Shown here: in pieces, positions 1 to 9,113 of the stretch
Position numbering within the stretch: position 1 is the first letter of the stretch
How the letters are laid out: each line of letters opens with the position of its first letter
Source of the DNA: Lactobacillus xujianguonis
GTDB lineage: Bacteria > Bacillota > Bacilli > Lactobacillales > Lactobacillaceae
NCBI RefSeq assembly: GCF_004009905.1
Contig: NZ_ML136871.1
Location: 62,001-126,000 of the forward strand
Direction of reading: 5' to 3'
DNA: 64,000 nt
The notes under the pieces: generated by a model
Seen by the model: only the letters and a program-made list of their open reading frames with translations
What the model was told of the DNA's origin: nothing
The model's database searches: none
Program-made: the position numbers and the translations under genes

Positions 1-909
1 TGGAACTACTTGCTTCTTTCTTGAAACAACGCCTGGTAACTTAACTTCTGAATCAGTCAACTTCTTACCAAATGCTTTTTCAAAGGTTGCTTTGTTATCA
101 TCGCTACCAACAACCAAAGCTTCAGAATCTGAATCCAAAATATTGGTAATCAAAAGCATAAACATGTCATAGCCATCATCCTTAGAAGAATTTTCCATTG
201 CCTTTAAGAAAGCATCCTTACGTTCTAAGGCTTCTGGTAAATCAACAACGTTGATTTGAGCAACACGAACATTGTTGCCATTCAAGCTAAAGCTCTTAGC
301 ATCTAAATCAATCAATTCTTCTTCTGACTTAGAAGCAATATTAGTACCCGCCTTAAGCATTGCAAGACCATATTCTTGATAATCAACGCCAGCGATTTTA
401 GCTAAAGCTTCAACAGCCTTCTTATCCTTATCAGTAGTAGTTGGTGACTTCAACAATAAGGTATCTGAAATAATTGCAGAAAGCATTAAACCAGCTAATT
501 TTTCTGGAATTTCAACGTTTAATTCGTTAAACATTTCCCACATTACAGTTGAAGTACAGCCAACTGGTTCTGCACGATAGTAAAGTGGATCTGCAGTATT
601 AAAGTTCATAATTCTGTGGTGGTCCACAACGTGAGTAACTTTAACTTGATCAATGTCTGAAACACTTTGTTGAGGTTCATTATGATCAACCAACATAACA
701 GCCTTTACTTCATTTGCTGCTGTCTTAATAACTCTTGGAGCTTCAAAACCGAACTTCTTTAAAGCATATGCAGTTTCATCATTAGGTTCACCCAAAGCTA
801 CAGCTTCAGTATTATAACCTAACTTATTTTGCAAATATGAATATGCAATAGCTGTTCCGATGGCATCAGTATCAGGATTTTGGTGACCAAAAATTAATTC
901 TTTTTCCAT
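1..909 (-). CDS. ppaC: Manganese-dependent inorganic pyrophosphatase, 3' end beyond the window
   Basis: Family II (DHH-type) pyrophosphatase, which hydrolyses cytosolic pyrophosphate to phosphate and so pulls biosynthetic reactions forward. The N-terminus carries the family metal motif [10 protein letters not shown] and further on VVDHH, the DHH signature. The ATG at 909 is preceded by GTGAGGAAT. About 303 residues are visible of a family usually near 310, so only the last few residues lie outside the left edge. A good promoter sits upstream, so it is probably monocistronic. Identification is confident. Confidence 0.93.
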   Translation of the reverse strand, partial: MEKELIFGHQNPDTDAIGTAIAYSYLQNKLGYNTEAVALGEPNDETAYALKKFGFEAPRVIKTAANEVKAVMLVDHNEPQQSVSDIDQVKVTHVVDHHRIMNFNTADPLYYRAEPVGCTSTVMWEMFNELNVEIPEKLAGLMLSAIISDTLLLKSPTTTDKDKKAVEALAKIAGVDYQEYGLAMLKAGTNIASKSEEELIDLDAKSFSLNGNNVRVAQINVVDLPEALERKDAFLKAMENSSKDDGYDMFMLLITNILDSDSEALVVGSDDNKATFEKAFGKKLTDSEVKLPGVVSRKKQVVP

Positions 910-972
910 TAAAATTCCTCACTTTTTTATTTAATATAATGTACTTTATATCACGTTTTTTGTACATCTTCG

Positions 973-1001
973 ATTATAGGATATTTTCTATCGGTAGACA
1001 A
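973..1001 (-). promoter_or_regulatory. Sigma-70 type promoter of ppaC
   Basis: Read on the minus strand, TTGTCT (996-1001) and TATAAT (973-978) are separated by 17 bases and point at ppaC. No operator-like repeat is seen. Confidence 0.7.
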
Positions 1002-1023
1002 CTTTTTAAGTTCTCTATCACAC

Positions 1024-1051
1024 TAAAAAAAGGCCGATCAATGATCGGCCT
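1024..1051 (-). terminator. Rho-independent terminator of the LysR gene
   Basis: Perfect 10-bp stem AGGCCGATCA/TGATCGGCCT, followed on the minus strand by a run of seven T. It ends the LysR-family transcript just before the ppaC promoter. Confidence 0.88.
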
Positions 1052-1057
1052 AAAAAG

Positions 1058-2011
1058 TTATCTATCTTGTAATCTACTTGAATAGTCTTTTTGTTTCAAA
1101 AAATCTGCCCAAGCTGTCAGCAAGTTTTCGATTCTTGGAATTTCCATCTTACCTTTTCTGTAAACTAAGGAAATTTCAAAGCTCTTGCTGTTTTTAAGGA
1201 ATACCGGTGTTAATGAGATCTTTTGCTTATGGGCTTCATAATAAGATTTAGTAACAAAGGTATCTAAATCTGAGTTTTCTGCAACTTTAACCAGATCACT
1301 CGTTGAAGAAAATCTCATTGGAATGATTGGTTTATTCTTCTTTCCATAGACATCGTCCATTAATTTAGAAAGGTAGAAGGTCTTAGGATATGCTACCCAC
1401 TTTCTCTTGGTAAAGCGTGAAACTGGATAGGTTTCATTTGCATCTACTGTATCTTTATGGGTTAAGACAACCATTTGGTCTTCATATACTTCAGAGTGAT
1501 CATATTGCTGTTGCAAATTGATGTTGTTACGCTTAGTAGTATCAGGTAAGTACATAATAGCGATATCAATCAAGTTATTATCCAATTGTTGCCACAATTC
1601 ACGCCGATTAAAACTATTTACATCAATCGTAACATCAGGGAATTCTTTATTAAATTCAATCAAGAACTTACGGAAAATATTTAAATCAAGATTTTCAAGG
1701 ATCCCAATTGAAATACTTCCTTTATCGGCCTGTGTAAATTCTTGAATATCATTAACTACAGAATTAATTGTCCCTAATAATTCAACTGCAGCAGTTTCCA
1801 TTTCTTTACCTGCTTCAGTCAAATAGAGCTTCTTGCCCATTTGCCCAAATAATGGGACTCCAATTGCGTGTTCCAACTTCTTGATTTGCTGGGTTAAAGC
1901 TGGTTGCGTAATTCCCAAAATTTGCGCAGCTTGAGTATAGTTCATCGTATCAATCAACTGCAAAAAGTATCTTAATGATTTTGCTGAAAGTATTGTATCT
2001 GTTTTTGGCAT
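1058..2011 (-). CDS. LysR-family transcriptional regulator
   Basis: 317-aa DNA-binding regulator of normal LysR length. Residues of about 13-70 form the winged helix-turn-helix (YTQAAQILGITQPALTQQI), followed by a linker helix and a two-lobed effector-binding domain (about 95-305). It stands alone between two terminators, so its target cannot be read from context; neighbouring ppaC and parC/parE have no obvious link. A lobe at about 180-230 resembles the CysL/CbbR-like group, but no effector can be assigned. Confidence 0.88.
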   Translation of the reverse strand: MPKTDTILSAKSLRYFLQLIDTMNYTQAAQILGITQPALTQQIKKLEHAIGVPLFGQMGKKLYLTEAGKEMETAAVELLGTINSVVNDIQEFTQADKGSISIGILENLDLNIFRKFLIEFNKEFPDVTIDVNSFNRRELWQQLDNNLIDIAIMYLPDTTKRNNINLQQQYDHSEVYEDQMVVLTHKDTVDANETYPVSRFTKRKWVAYPKTFYLSKLMDDVYGKKNKPIIPMRFSSTSDLVKVAENSDLDTFVTKSYYEAHKQKISLTPVFLKNSKSFEISLVYRKGKMEIPRIENLLTAWADFLKQKDYSSRLQDR

Positions 2012-2081
2012 AGCGATTAGCTTCTTTCTAAAAAATTATTCAACAATAAGCCATATCCCATCACACTCTCATTGTCTACCC

Positions 2082-2120
2082 AAAAATAGAGAGTGCAAAA
2101 CATACGCATTAACACTCTCT
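2082..2120 (-). terminator. Terminator of the parE-parC operon
   Basis: AGAGAGTG and CACTCTCT arms separated by 17 bases, followed on the minus strand by ATTTTTGG, directly after the parC stop. Confidence 0.75.
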
Positions 2121-2139
2121 AAGGGTAACCATAAATTAA

Positions 2140-4617
2140 TTAGAATAATTCAGAAACATTTTCGTTTTCATCACTAATTGGTTGTCCTAATTCAATAATA
2201 GTAGGCGTTCCATCAACCGTAGGATCAATTACAAATGATCCATTTGAATACCGGTCAGTTAATGGGAATTCGTTGGTTCTAATTGTCATATGACGATCAC
2301 TAGTGGTAGTCAAAAGCAATTCATGATTTTGACCATATGAAACTAAGCTGGCAATTCGATGTGGCTTAGTTTTCAATTCACGCAGAACTAATACTCCGCG
2401 CTTAGCACGTGAGACTTTATTAACAATTTCTAACTTAAATTGTTTAAAGGCACCACGTTGGGTAATCAATCCCACTTTAATTAAATCTAAGTATTGAGGA
2501 TCAGCAAGTACATATCCGACGACGAAATCATCATCCTTCAAATTAACAGATTTAACCCCAACAGCCTTAGCTCCTGATTCTGGCACTTCGGCAACATCAT
2601 AGCGAATTGCATAAGCACGTTTGGTGAACAAAACAATCTCATCATTTGTGTTTTCGTTAATCAAGTCTACTCGCAAAAGTCGACTCTCATCAGTCTTCAT
2701 CTTCATCGCCGTCATTGCCCGTGAACGGTATGTTCTTGTTGGTTGTAAATTGGCTAATTGTAATTGTTTAATATAGCCATCATTAGTTGCCATCAAAAAG
2801 TTAAGCTTTTGATCTAATTTATCAAATTCGAAGACTCGGATAATTTGTTCATCACTTGCTAAACCAATTTCCTGTGACAAGTGCTGCCCTGTCTCTTTCC
2901 ATTTAGTTTCAACTAATTCATGCACTGGTCTAAAAATGACATTTCCACGATTAGTAAAGAGATATAAATTAGTTAAGGTTGAAACAGTCTTTTCGTAAAC
3001 TACCTTGTCTCCATCTGGTAAGCCATTATCATCGTCATCAGTTGATTGGAATGATCTTAAAGAAGAGCGCTTCAAATATCCGTCACGACTAATCAGAACT
3101 CTAACTTGCTCATCAGCAACCAAGGCCTTCTCATCAATTTCAACTTTCGCACTTTCATGAGAAATTTGGGTCCGTCTTTCACTACCAAATTCTTTCTTCA
3201 CTGCGCGAAGTTCCTTTATGATTTCTTTTTCTAATGTCTTTCGATCCGATAGCAATTGATGATAAACTTCAACTTTCTTATTCAAATCTGTTTGCTCAGC
3301 AACTAAGGCATCAACGTCCGTATTAGTTAAACGATACAATTGCAAAGAAACAATGGCTTCGGCTTGCTTTTCAGTAAAATCAAACTTCTTCACCAAATTA
3401 TTCTTGGCATCGGCTTTATTCTTAGAAGCACGAATAGTCTTAATAACTTGGTCAAGGATATCCATGGCATGGATCAATCCTTGAATAATCTCTAATCGGG
3501 CTTCTGCCTTACTTAAGTCATACTTGGTCCGTTTAATAATGACATCTTCATCATGCTCTAAATAAGCCTCTAAAATACGTTTTAAGCCAACTTGAACAGG
3601 AGTCATGTGATCAATGGCAACCATATTAAAGTTGTAAGAAACTTGCAAATCAGTATTCTTAAATAAGTAATTTAAGATATTTTGGGCATCCGCATTTTTC
3701 TTCAACTCAACTACAATTGACAAACCGTGTCGGTCGGTTTCGTCACGTACTTCAGCAATCCCATCAATTTCCTTATTAAGTCGAATTTCATCAATTTTTT
3801 TAACTAATAAGGCTTTATTAACGTCAAATGGGATTTCAGTAGCGACAATTTCTTGACGATGACCTCTAATTTCTTGAATTGAAGTTTTAGCTCGAACCTG
3901 AATACGACCACGACCAGTCTCATAGGCTTCTTTGATGCCCTTAGTTCCCATGACAATGGCACCAGTTGGAAAATCAGGTCCTTTCACAAACTGCATTAAT
4001 TCTTCCAAACTAGCATCAGGGTGTTTCAATAAATAAATTGTAGCATCAATAACTTCACTTAGATTATGTGGTGGAATTTCAGTCGCATAACCGGCAGAAA
4101 TTCCAGTTGAACCATTAACTAGTAAATTCGGATATTGAGCAGGTAAAACAGTTGGTTCATATTCGGTATCATCGAAGTTCAAAACCATATTGACTGTATT
4201 TTTATCAATATCCTGCAATAAGCGGTTTGAAATTTTGCTTAATCTTGATTCCGTATAACGCATGGCGGCTGGACCGTCGCCATCCATTGAACCATTATTT
4301 CCGTGCATTTCAACGAGTGGTTCACGCATCTTCCAATCTTGCGATAAGTGAACTAACGCACCATAGATAGAACTATCACCGTGTGGGTGGAAATTACCCA
4401 TGATATTACCAACTGCTTTAGCAGCTTTCTTAAATGGCTTGTCATAAGTATTTCCATCTTGATACATTGCGTAAAGGATTCGTCTTTGTACCGGCTTTAA
4501 TCCATCACGAATATCAGGTAAGGCTCTTTCTTGAATAATATATTTTGAATAACGTCCAAAACGTTCCCCCATCACTTGTTCAAGGGGCATTTCACGAATT
4601 CGTTCATTTGTAGCCAT
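2140..4617 (-). CDS. parC: DNA topoisomerase IV subunit A
   Basis: Breakage-reunion subunit of topoisomerase IV, which decatenates daughter chromosomes together with ParE. 825 aa, normal length. The catalytic tyrosine is Y121 in AAMRYTESR. The quinolone-determining stretch is HPHGDSSIYG (about 77-86): the usual serine is present, but the acidic residue four positions on is Gly. The C-terminal beta-pinwheel begins near residue 500. It lies 16 bases downstream of parE, as one operon. ParC rather than GyrA is supported by pairing with a 648-aa ParE-type partner. Confidence 0.95.
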   Translation of the reverse strand: MATNERIREMPLEQVMGERFGRYSKYIIQERALPDIRDGLKPVQRRILYAMYQDGNTYDKPFKKAAKAVGNIMGNFHPHGDSSIYGALVHLSQDWKMREPLVEMHGNNGSMDGDGPAAMRYTESRLSKISNRLLQDIDKNTVNMVLNFDDTEYEPTVLPAQYPNLLVNGSTGISAGYATEIPPHNLSEVIDATIYLLKHPDASLEELMQFVKGPDFPTGAIVMGTKGIKEAYETGRGRIQVRAKTSIQEIRGHRQEIVATEIPFDVNKALLVKKIDEIRLNKEIDGIAEVRDETDRHGLSIVVELKKNADAQNILNYLFKNTDLQVSYNFNMVAIDHMTPVQVGLKRILEAYLEHDEDVIIKRTKYDLSKAEARLEIIQGLIHAMDILDQVIKTIRASKNKADAKNNLVKKFDFTEKQAEAIVSLQLYRLTNTDVDALVAEQTDLNKKVEVYHQLLSDRKTLEKEIIKELRAVKKEFGSERRTQISHESAKVEIDEKALVADEQVRVLISRDGYLKRSSLRSFQSTDDDDNGLPDGDKVVYEKTVSTLTNLYLFTNRGNVIFRPVHELVETKWKETGQHLSQEIGLASDEQIIRVFEFDKLDQKLNFLMATNDGYIKQLQLANLQPTRTYRSRAMTAMKMKTDESRLLRVDLINENTNDEIVLFTKRAYAIRYDVAEVPESGAKAVGVKSVNLKDDDFVVGYVLADPQYLDLIKVGLITQRGAFKQFKLEIVNKVSRAKRGVLVLRELKTKPHRIASLVSYGQNHELLLTTTSDRHMTIRTNEFPLTDRYSNGSFVIDPTVDGTPTIIELGQPISDENENVSELF

Positions 4618-4633
4618 TAACTAAAAAACCTCT

Positions 4634-6580
4634 TTAATCGTTATCTGCGTCTAGTAGGGAGCCTTCTTCGCCCATTCTAAACTTAACGTTTTCTTCAATC
4701 CACTTTCTTCTAGCAGCCACTTTATCACCCATTAAGGTTGTTACTCGTCTTTCAGCTAACGCAGCATCATCAATCCGAACCCGAATTAGCATTCTAGATT
4801 CAGGATTCATTGTCGTTTGCCATAACTGCTCTGCATTCATTTCACCGAGTCCTTTGAACCGTTGCAATGAATAACCACGGCCCATTTTCTTTTCGGCCGC
4901 TGCTAACTCTTCATCAGTCCATTCGTATTCAACTTGAGCTTTTTTGCCACGACCTTTTTGCAGACGATATAGTGGAGGAAGAGCAATATAAACTTTGCCT
5001 TGTTCAATCATCGGTCTCATATACCGGTAGAAGAAAGTTAATAACAAAATCTGAATGTGTGCCCCATCATCATCGGCGTCAGTCATGATAATAACTTTGT
5101 CATAGTTAGAATCATCGACTTTGAATTCCGTTCCTACGCCAGCACCAATCGTATAAATCATGGTGTTGATTTCTTCATTTTTGAAAATATCTTTCAACTT
5201 GGCTTTTTGCGTATTCAAAACTTTACCACGCAATGGCAAAATTGCTTGGAATTTACGGTCACGACCTTGCTTTGCGGAACCACCGGCAGAATCACCTTCG
5301 ACTAGGAAAAGCTCATTTTTCTTAGGATTTCTAGATTGAGCAGGTGTAAGCTTGCCAGAAAGGACTTCCTTTTTTCGCCGTTTCTTACCATTACGGCTTT
5401 CATCTCTAGCCTTTTTAGCAGCTTCACGCGCATCCCTAGCCCGTTGTGCCTTCTTAACCAATTCTTGGGCTAACTCACCATTTTCCATCAAATAGTAAGA
5501 CATTTTTTCATAAACTAAGGCGTCAACTGCTGAACGTGCTTGTGGCGTACCGAGCTTTCCTTTTGTCTGTCCTTCAAATTCAAGTAATTCTTCTGGAATT
5601 TTAACAGATAAAACAGCACTCAGACCTTCACGATAGTCTGAACCATCGATGTTCTTATCCTTTTTACTCAAAAGCCCTTGCTTTTTGGCATAGTCATTAA
5701 AGGCTCTTGTAAAACCACTACGAGCACCAGCTTCGTGGGTACCACCGTCAGCCGTCCGGACATTATTAACAAAGGAAACGAGATTTTCAGAATAACCATC
5801 GCTATATTGACCACTAAATTCAATTTCCATTCCGTCTTGCTTACCATCAAAGTAAAAGACATCACTAATTGTCCCTTTGCCTTCATTTAAGTAAGAAACA
5901 AAAGATTTAATCCCATCATCATACTTAAAAGTATCATGATGTTCAGGATCACGTTCATCAGTTAAATTGAATTCTACCCCTTTTAATAAAAAGGCTGATT
6001 CACGAATCCGTTCTTGGATGGTTTCATACTTATACTTCACGGTTGAAAAGATAGTTGCATCTGGTTTAAAGGTAATGGTTGTTCCAGTTTTATCATTGGT
6101 CTTACCAACACACTTTAATGTACCAATGGGATGACCACCATTTTCAAATTCTTCTTCATAGGCGTTACCACCACGGACAACTCTAACCTTCATATAACTT
6201 GAAAGAGCATTAACTACGGAAGAGCCAACCCCGTGCAGTCCACCAGATGTTTTATAGTTTTGTTCAGTAAACTTACCACCGGCGTGTAAAACCGTCAGAA
6301 TAACTTCAATCGTAGGCTTACCAGACTTATGCATCCCAGTAGGCATCCCTCGACCGAAATCCTGAACAGTAACACTATTATCTTTATGGATGGTTACGTT
6401 AATTTTCTTACCATAGCCAGCCATTGCCTCGTCAACAGAATTATCAACGATTTCATAGACAAGTTGATTCAGACCATGAATATCAGTTGAGCCAATATAC
6501 ATTCCCGGCCGTTTTCTAACAGCTTCTAGGCCATGTAAAATTTGAATTGAAGAATCATCATATGTATTAGCTTTAGCCAC
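4634..6580 (-). CDS. parE: DNA topoisomerase IV subunit B
   Basis: ATPase subunit of topoisomerase IV. The GHKL ATP-binding motifs are visible (EIVDNSVDEAMAGY near residue 43, GLHGVGSSVVNAL near 114). The TOPRIM domain carries EGDSAGGSAKQGRDR (about 430) and DADDDGAHI (about 500), which bind the catalytic Mg2+. 648 aa fits ParE/GyrB. It is first in the parE-parC operon and divergent from plsY. Confidence 0.95.
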   Translation of the reverse strand: MAKANTYDDSSIQILHGLEAVRKRPGMYIGSTDIHGLNQLVYEIVDNSVDEAMAGYGKKINVTIHKDNSVTVQDFGRGMPTGMHKSGKPTIEVILTVLHAGGKFTEQNYKTSGGLHGVGSSVVNALSSYMKVRVVRGGNAYEEEFENGGHPIGTLKCVGKTNDKTGTTITFKPDATIFSTVKYKYETIQERIRESAFLLKGVEFNLTDERDPEHHDTFKYDDGIKSFVSYLNEGKGTISDVFYFDGKQDGMEIEFSGQYSDGYSENLVSFVNNVRTADGGTHEAGARSGFTRAFNDYAKKQGLLSKKDKNIDGSDYREGLSAVLSVKIPEELLEFEGQTKGKLGTPQARSAVDALVYEKMSYYLMENGELAQELVKKAQRARDAREAAKKARDESRNGKKRRKKEVLSGKLTPAQSRNPKKNELFLVEGDSAGGSAKQGRDRKFQAILPLRGKVLNTQKAKLKDIFKNEEINTMIYTIGAGVGTEFKVDDSNYDKVIIMTDADDDGAHIQILLLTFFYRYMRPMIEQGKVYIALPPLYRLQKGRGKKAQVEYEWTDEELAAAEKKMGRGYSLQRFKGLGEMNAEQLWQTTMNPESRMLIRVRIDDAALAERRVTTLMGDKVAARRKWIEENVKFRMGEEGSLLDADND

Positions 6581-6675
6581 TAAAATTCCTCCACCTATTT
6601 TTATTTTGCCAACCCCATATATTTACAAGTTAAATTTTGCTAAAATAGCCATAGTTTTAAATGGAGTGGTTAATT

Positions 6676-7308
6676 ATGTTTGCACTAAAATTTGCATCGT
6701 TATTTATTTTAGCATATTTGATTGGATCCTTCCCAACAGGAGTGATCGTAGGAAAAACCTTCTTTCATAAAGACATCCGGCAGTACGGATCAGGTAATAT
6801 TGGAACTACTAATACCTTCCGGGTTTTAGGACCCAAAGCAGGAATCATTGTCTTTCTGATTGATTTCTTCAAAGGAACATTAGCAACGGTTCTACCTGAA
6901 CTCTTTAACTTTGGTCCGCATTACTACTGCTTGTATTTCGGTCTAGCTGCCATTCTCGGACATGCTTTTTCCGTCTTTCTTAAATTCAAAGGTGGAAAAG
7001 CCGTCGCAACTTCAGCTGGTTTTCTTCTGGGATATAATGTTCACTTCTTCTTGATCTGTGCACTTATCTTCATCCCATTATTACTAATTACAAGCATGGT
7101 TTCCTTAGCGAGTCTTATTTCAATTGTTTTGATCTTTATTGCTTCTCTCTTTTTCCACGATCTTGCCTTAAGCATTATCAGTGGAATCCTAGTGATTCTC
7201 ATTTACTGGAGTCACCGTAGCAATATCGTGCGCCTAGAACATCATCAAGAAAACATGGTTCCCTTCGGTCTCTACTATTGGTATAAGAAATATCATAATA
7301 AAGAATAA
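6676..7308 (+). CDS. plsY: Glycerol-3-phosphate acyltransferase PlsY
   Basis: Integral membrane enzyme that transfers acyl groups from acyl-phosphate to glycerol-3-phosphate, the first step of phospholipid synthesis. 210 aa with about five hydrophobic segments and the family motifs GSFPTGVIVGK, GSGNIGTTNTFRVLG and KFKGGKAVAT. The in-frame ATG at 6661 overlaps the ribosome site; GGAG followed by nine bases and ATG at 6676 is the better start. Divergent from parE, as often seen in lactobacilli. Confidence 0.94.
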   Translation: MFALKFASLFILAYLIGSFPTGVIVGKTFFHKDIRQYGSGNIGTTNTFRVLGPKAGIIVFLIDFFKGTLATVLPELFNFGPHYYCLYFGLAAILGHAFSVFLKFKGGKAVATSAGFLLGYNVHFFLICALIFIPLLLITSMVSLASLISIVLIFIASLFFHDLALSIISGILVILIYWSHRSNIVRLEHHQENMVPFGLYYWYKKYHNKE

Positions 7309-7325
7309 ACTAAAATAAATAATAG

Positions 7326-7353
7326 CCAACAAGGATTAAGCTTGTTGGTTTTT
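7326..7353 (+). terminator. Terminator of plsY
   Basis: CCAACAAG/CTTGTTGG stem followed by TTTTT, about 20 bases after the plsY stop. Confidence 0.85.
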
Positions 7354-7407
7354 ATTTACTTCTCTATTATATGATTACAAACTATTGTTCGCAAGTAACA
7401 TTTTGAA

Positions 7408-8019
7408 TTATTCTTTAAAATAATCCTGAATAATCTGTTCAACTCTTATTAGCTGCCTGCTACTCTCGTTTTTAGCAGTTAGCAAACTATAATCTTCTTT
7501 TAGCTGAACCCCGTTATTTAATAAAAAGAGCTTCTGCAGTTGGTCATTCACTAACAATTTAGCGGTTCTTTCATTCATCAAGAAGTATCCTGAACCTGAG
7601 CTTGCCATTAATGCTGCTTCATTAAAACTTTCAACCGCGATCAGTGGACTAGAAATTGCTAAGAGGTCACGATGATAGTGCAATTCTGCTTGTTCTTCAC
7701 TCACTGTAGCCACTAACATATCTGGAATAGCATGTAATTCAGCTAATTCGACTGTTTGTTCATTTTTATCAAAATTTTCGACTTGCAATACTGCTACTAA
7801 ACTACACCGTTCAAGTTCATTCCTAGAAATTAGCTTTTCATCAATCTTGCTATCCCTTATGCTAGTTACCACTAAATCAGCTTGTCCATCTTGAATTGCC
7901 GTTAAACTTTCTTCTTGCGATAAAGGGACTAATTGCAACTCTATCTGCTCTTGACCGGCTAATTCTTTAATTTTTTCAAAATCAACGCTTCCAAATTTCT
8001 TGAAATATCCTAATCTCAT
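7408..8019 (-). CDS. Stand-alone LysR-type effector-binding domain, no DNA-binding half
   Basis: 203-aa protein that begins MRLGYFKKFG, where a LysR effector domain normally starts. It shows the two-lobed pattern (LQLVPLSQEESLTAIQDGQADLVVTSI, then ALMASSGSGYFLMNE). No winged helix precedes it. AAAGGAAAAG lies just upstream of the ATG, and the galM-like terminator lies upstream of that, so this is a purposeful gene rather than a visibly truncated one. It could bind a small molecule or another LysR subunit without DNA contact. Function unknown. Confidence 0.6.
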   Translation of the reverse strand: MRLGYFKKFGSVDFEKIKELAGQEQIELQLVPLSQEESLTAIQDGQADLVVTSIRDSKIDEKLISRNELERCSLVAVLQVENFDKNEQTVELAELHAIPDMLVATVSEEQAELHYHRDLLAISSPLIAVESFNEAALMASSGSGYFLMNERTAKLLVNDQLQKLFLLNNGVQLKEDYSLLTAKNESSRQLIRVEQIIQDYFKE

Positions 8020-8041
8020 TAATTCTTTTCCTTTAAAAACT

Positions 8042-8072
8042 AAAAAAGTTCTGGCTTCCCAGAGCTTTTTTA
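8042..8072. terminator. Bidirectional-looking terminator between the galM-like and LysR-like genes
   Basis: Stem AAGTTCTGG/CCAGAGCTT with T runs on both strands. On the minus strand it ends the epimerase-like gene. Confidence 0.75.
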
Positions 8073-8963
8073 TTATTCTTCTTCACCGTGAAAAGTCATG
8101 CTAAAGCCAGCATCAAACTTCTCACCTTTAGCTAAATGATTCATGCCATATTTATCTTCTAGTTTACCATCAGTATCTAAGCGATCAGCAATGCCCCACC
8201 AAGGTTCAATGCAAACATAATCAGCCGTCTTAGGGTATTGCGACCAGATTCCTACAAATGGAGCATTTCTAGTCCAGACATTAACATGAAACTTGTTCTT
8301 TTCAGTTCTAAGCGATACCTTGTTATCATGTCCCTTTAATTGAAAAATTAAGGCATCATTCTTAAACAAACCATCACTCAGTTCAATTAAACTGTCGGTA
8401 GAAGCAAGAGAACGAGCATCCCAATCTAGATAAGAGCCTTTTAGCGGAATTTGAACTCTAGTTTCTGAAGGATGAAAGGCAAAATAGTAATCATTTTTAG
8501 TCAAATCATTATCAACTGGTACATTAAAGCCAGGATGTCCACCAATTCCAAAGATCATTTCATCATCTGATTTGTTAATAACGCTGAAGTTTTCTTCAAC
8601 CAGGTTATTCATCAAATTATAATTTACGCGCAATTCAAACTTGAAAGGATACATCTTCCGCGTCTCTTCATTATCCTTAAGCAAAAAAGTAATACTTTCA
8701 TCAAATTGATGTTCAACTTCAAACACTTGATCTCGAGCAAAGCCATGCTGGCCCAGATGGTAAGTTTTGCCTTGATAAGTATATTCATCATCTTTAAGTC
8801 GACCAACAATCGGGAACAAAACTGGTGCATGCCGACCCCAAATTTCTGGATCTGCTTGCCACATATATTCATGACCTGTATGAGCTCCAACTACACTTTG
8901 AATTTCAGCACCTTTATCTGAAATCGTAACCGTCAACATATTATTCTTAATTACGTAATCCAT
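8073..8963 (-). CDS. Aldose 1-epimerase family protein (LacX-like)
   Basis: 296-aa beta-sandwich sugar-binding enzyme of the galactose mutarotase superfamily. HGFARDQVFEVE (about 74) carries the catalytic-type His/Arg and GGHPGFNVP (about 155) the second His; CIEPWWG near 255 supplies a conserved Glu. This branch (LacX-like) is only distantly related to classical GalM, so the substrate may be a sugar phosphate rather than free galactose. Single gene flanked by terminators. Confidence 0.85.
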   Translation of the reverse strand: MDYVIKNNMLTVTISDKGAEIQSVVGAHTGHEYMWQADPEIWGRHAPVLFPIVGRLKDDEYTYQGKTYHLGQHGFARDQVFEVEHQFDESITFLLKDNEETRKMYPFKFELRVNYNLMNNLVEENFSVINKSDDEMIFGIGGHPGFNVPVDNDLTKNDYYFAFHPSETRVQIPLKGSYLDWDARSLASTDSLIELSDGLFKNDALIFQLKGHDNKVSLRTEKNKFHVNVWTRNAPFVGIWSQYPKTADYVCIEPWWGIADRLDTDGKLEDKYGMNHLAKGEKFDAGFSMTFHGEEE

Positions 8964-9063
8964 TGTTATATCCTTAATTCAAAATCATTTTACAACTATC
9001 GCTCTTATTGTTAATTGTATCACAAAGATTTTGCTAGATGTACCGCTTACACCTTTAAAAGAA

Positions 9064-9098
9064 AAAAGCTGATATCTTTTTTGACATCAGCTTTTTTA
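9064..9098. terminator. Terminator of the trmFO-xerC-hslV-hslU operon
   Basis: Stem AAAAGCTGAT/ATCAGCTTTT with T runs on both strands, directly after hslU; it can work in both directions. Confidence 0.82.
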
Positions 9099-9113
9099 AC
9101 AGTATTTCTAATC

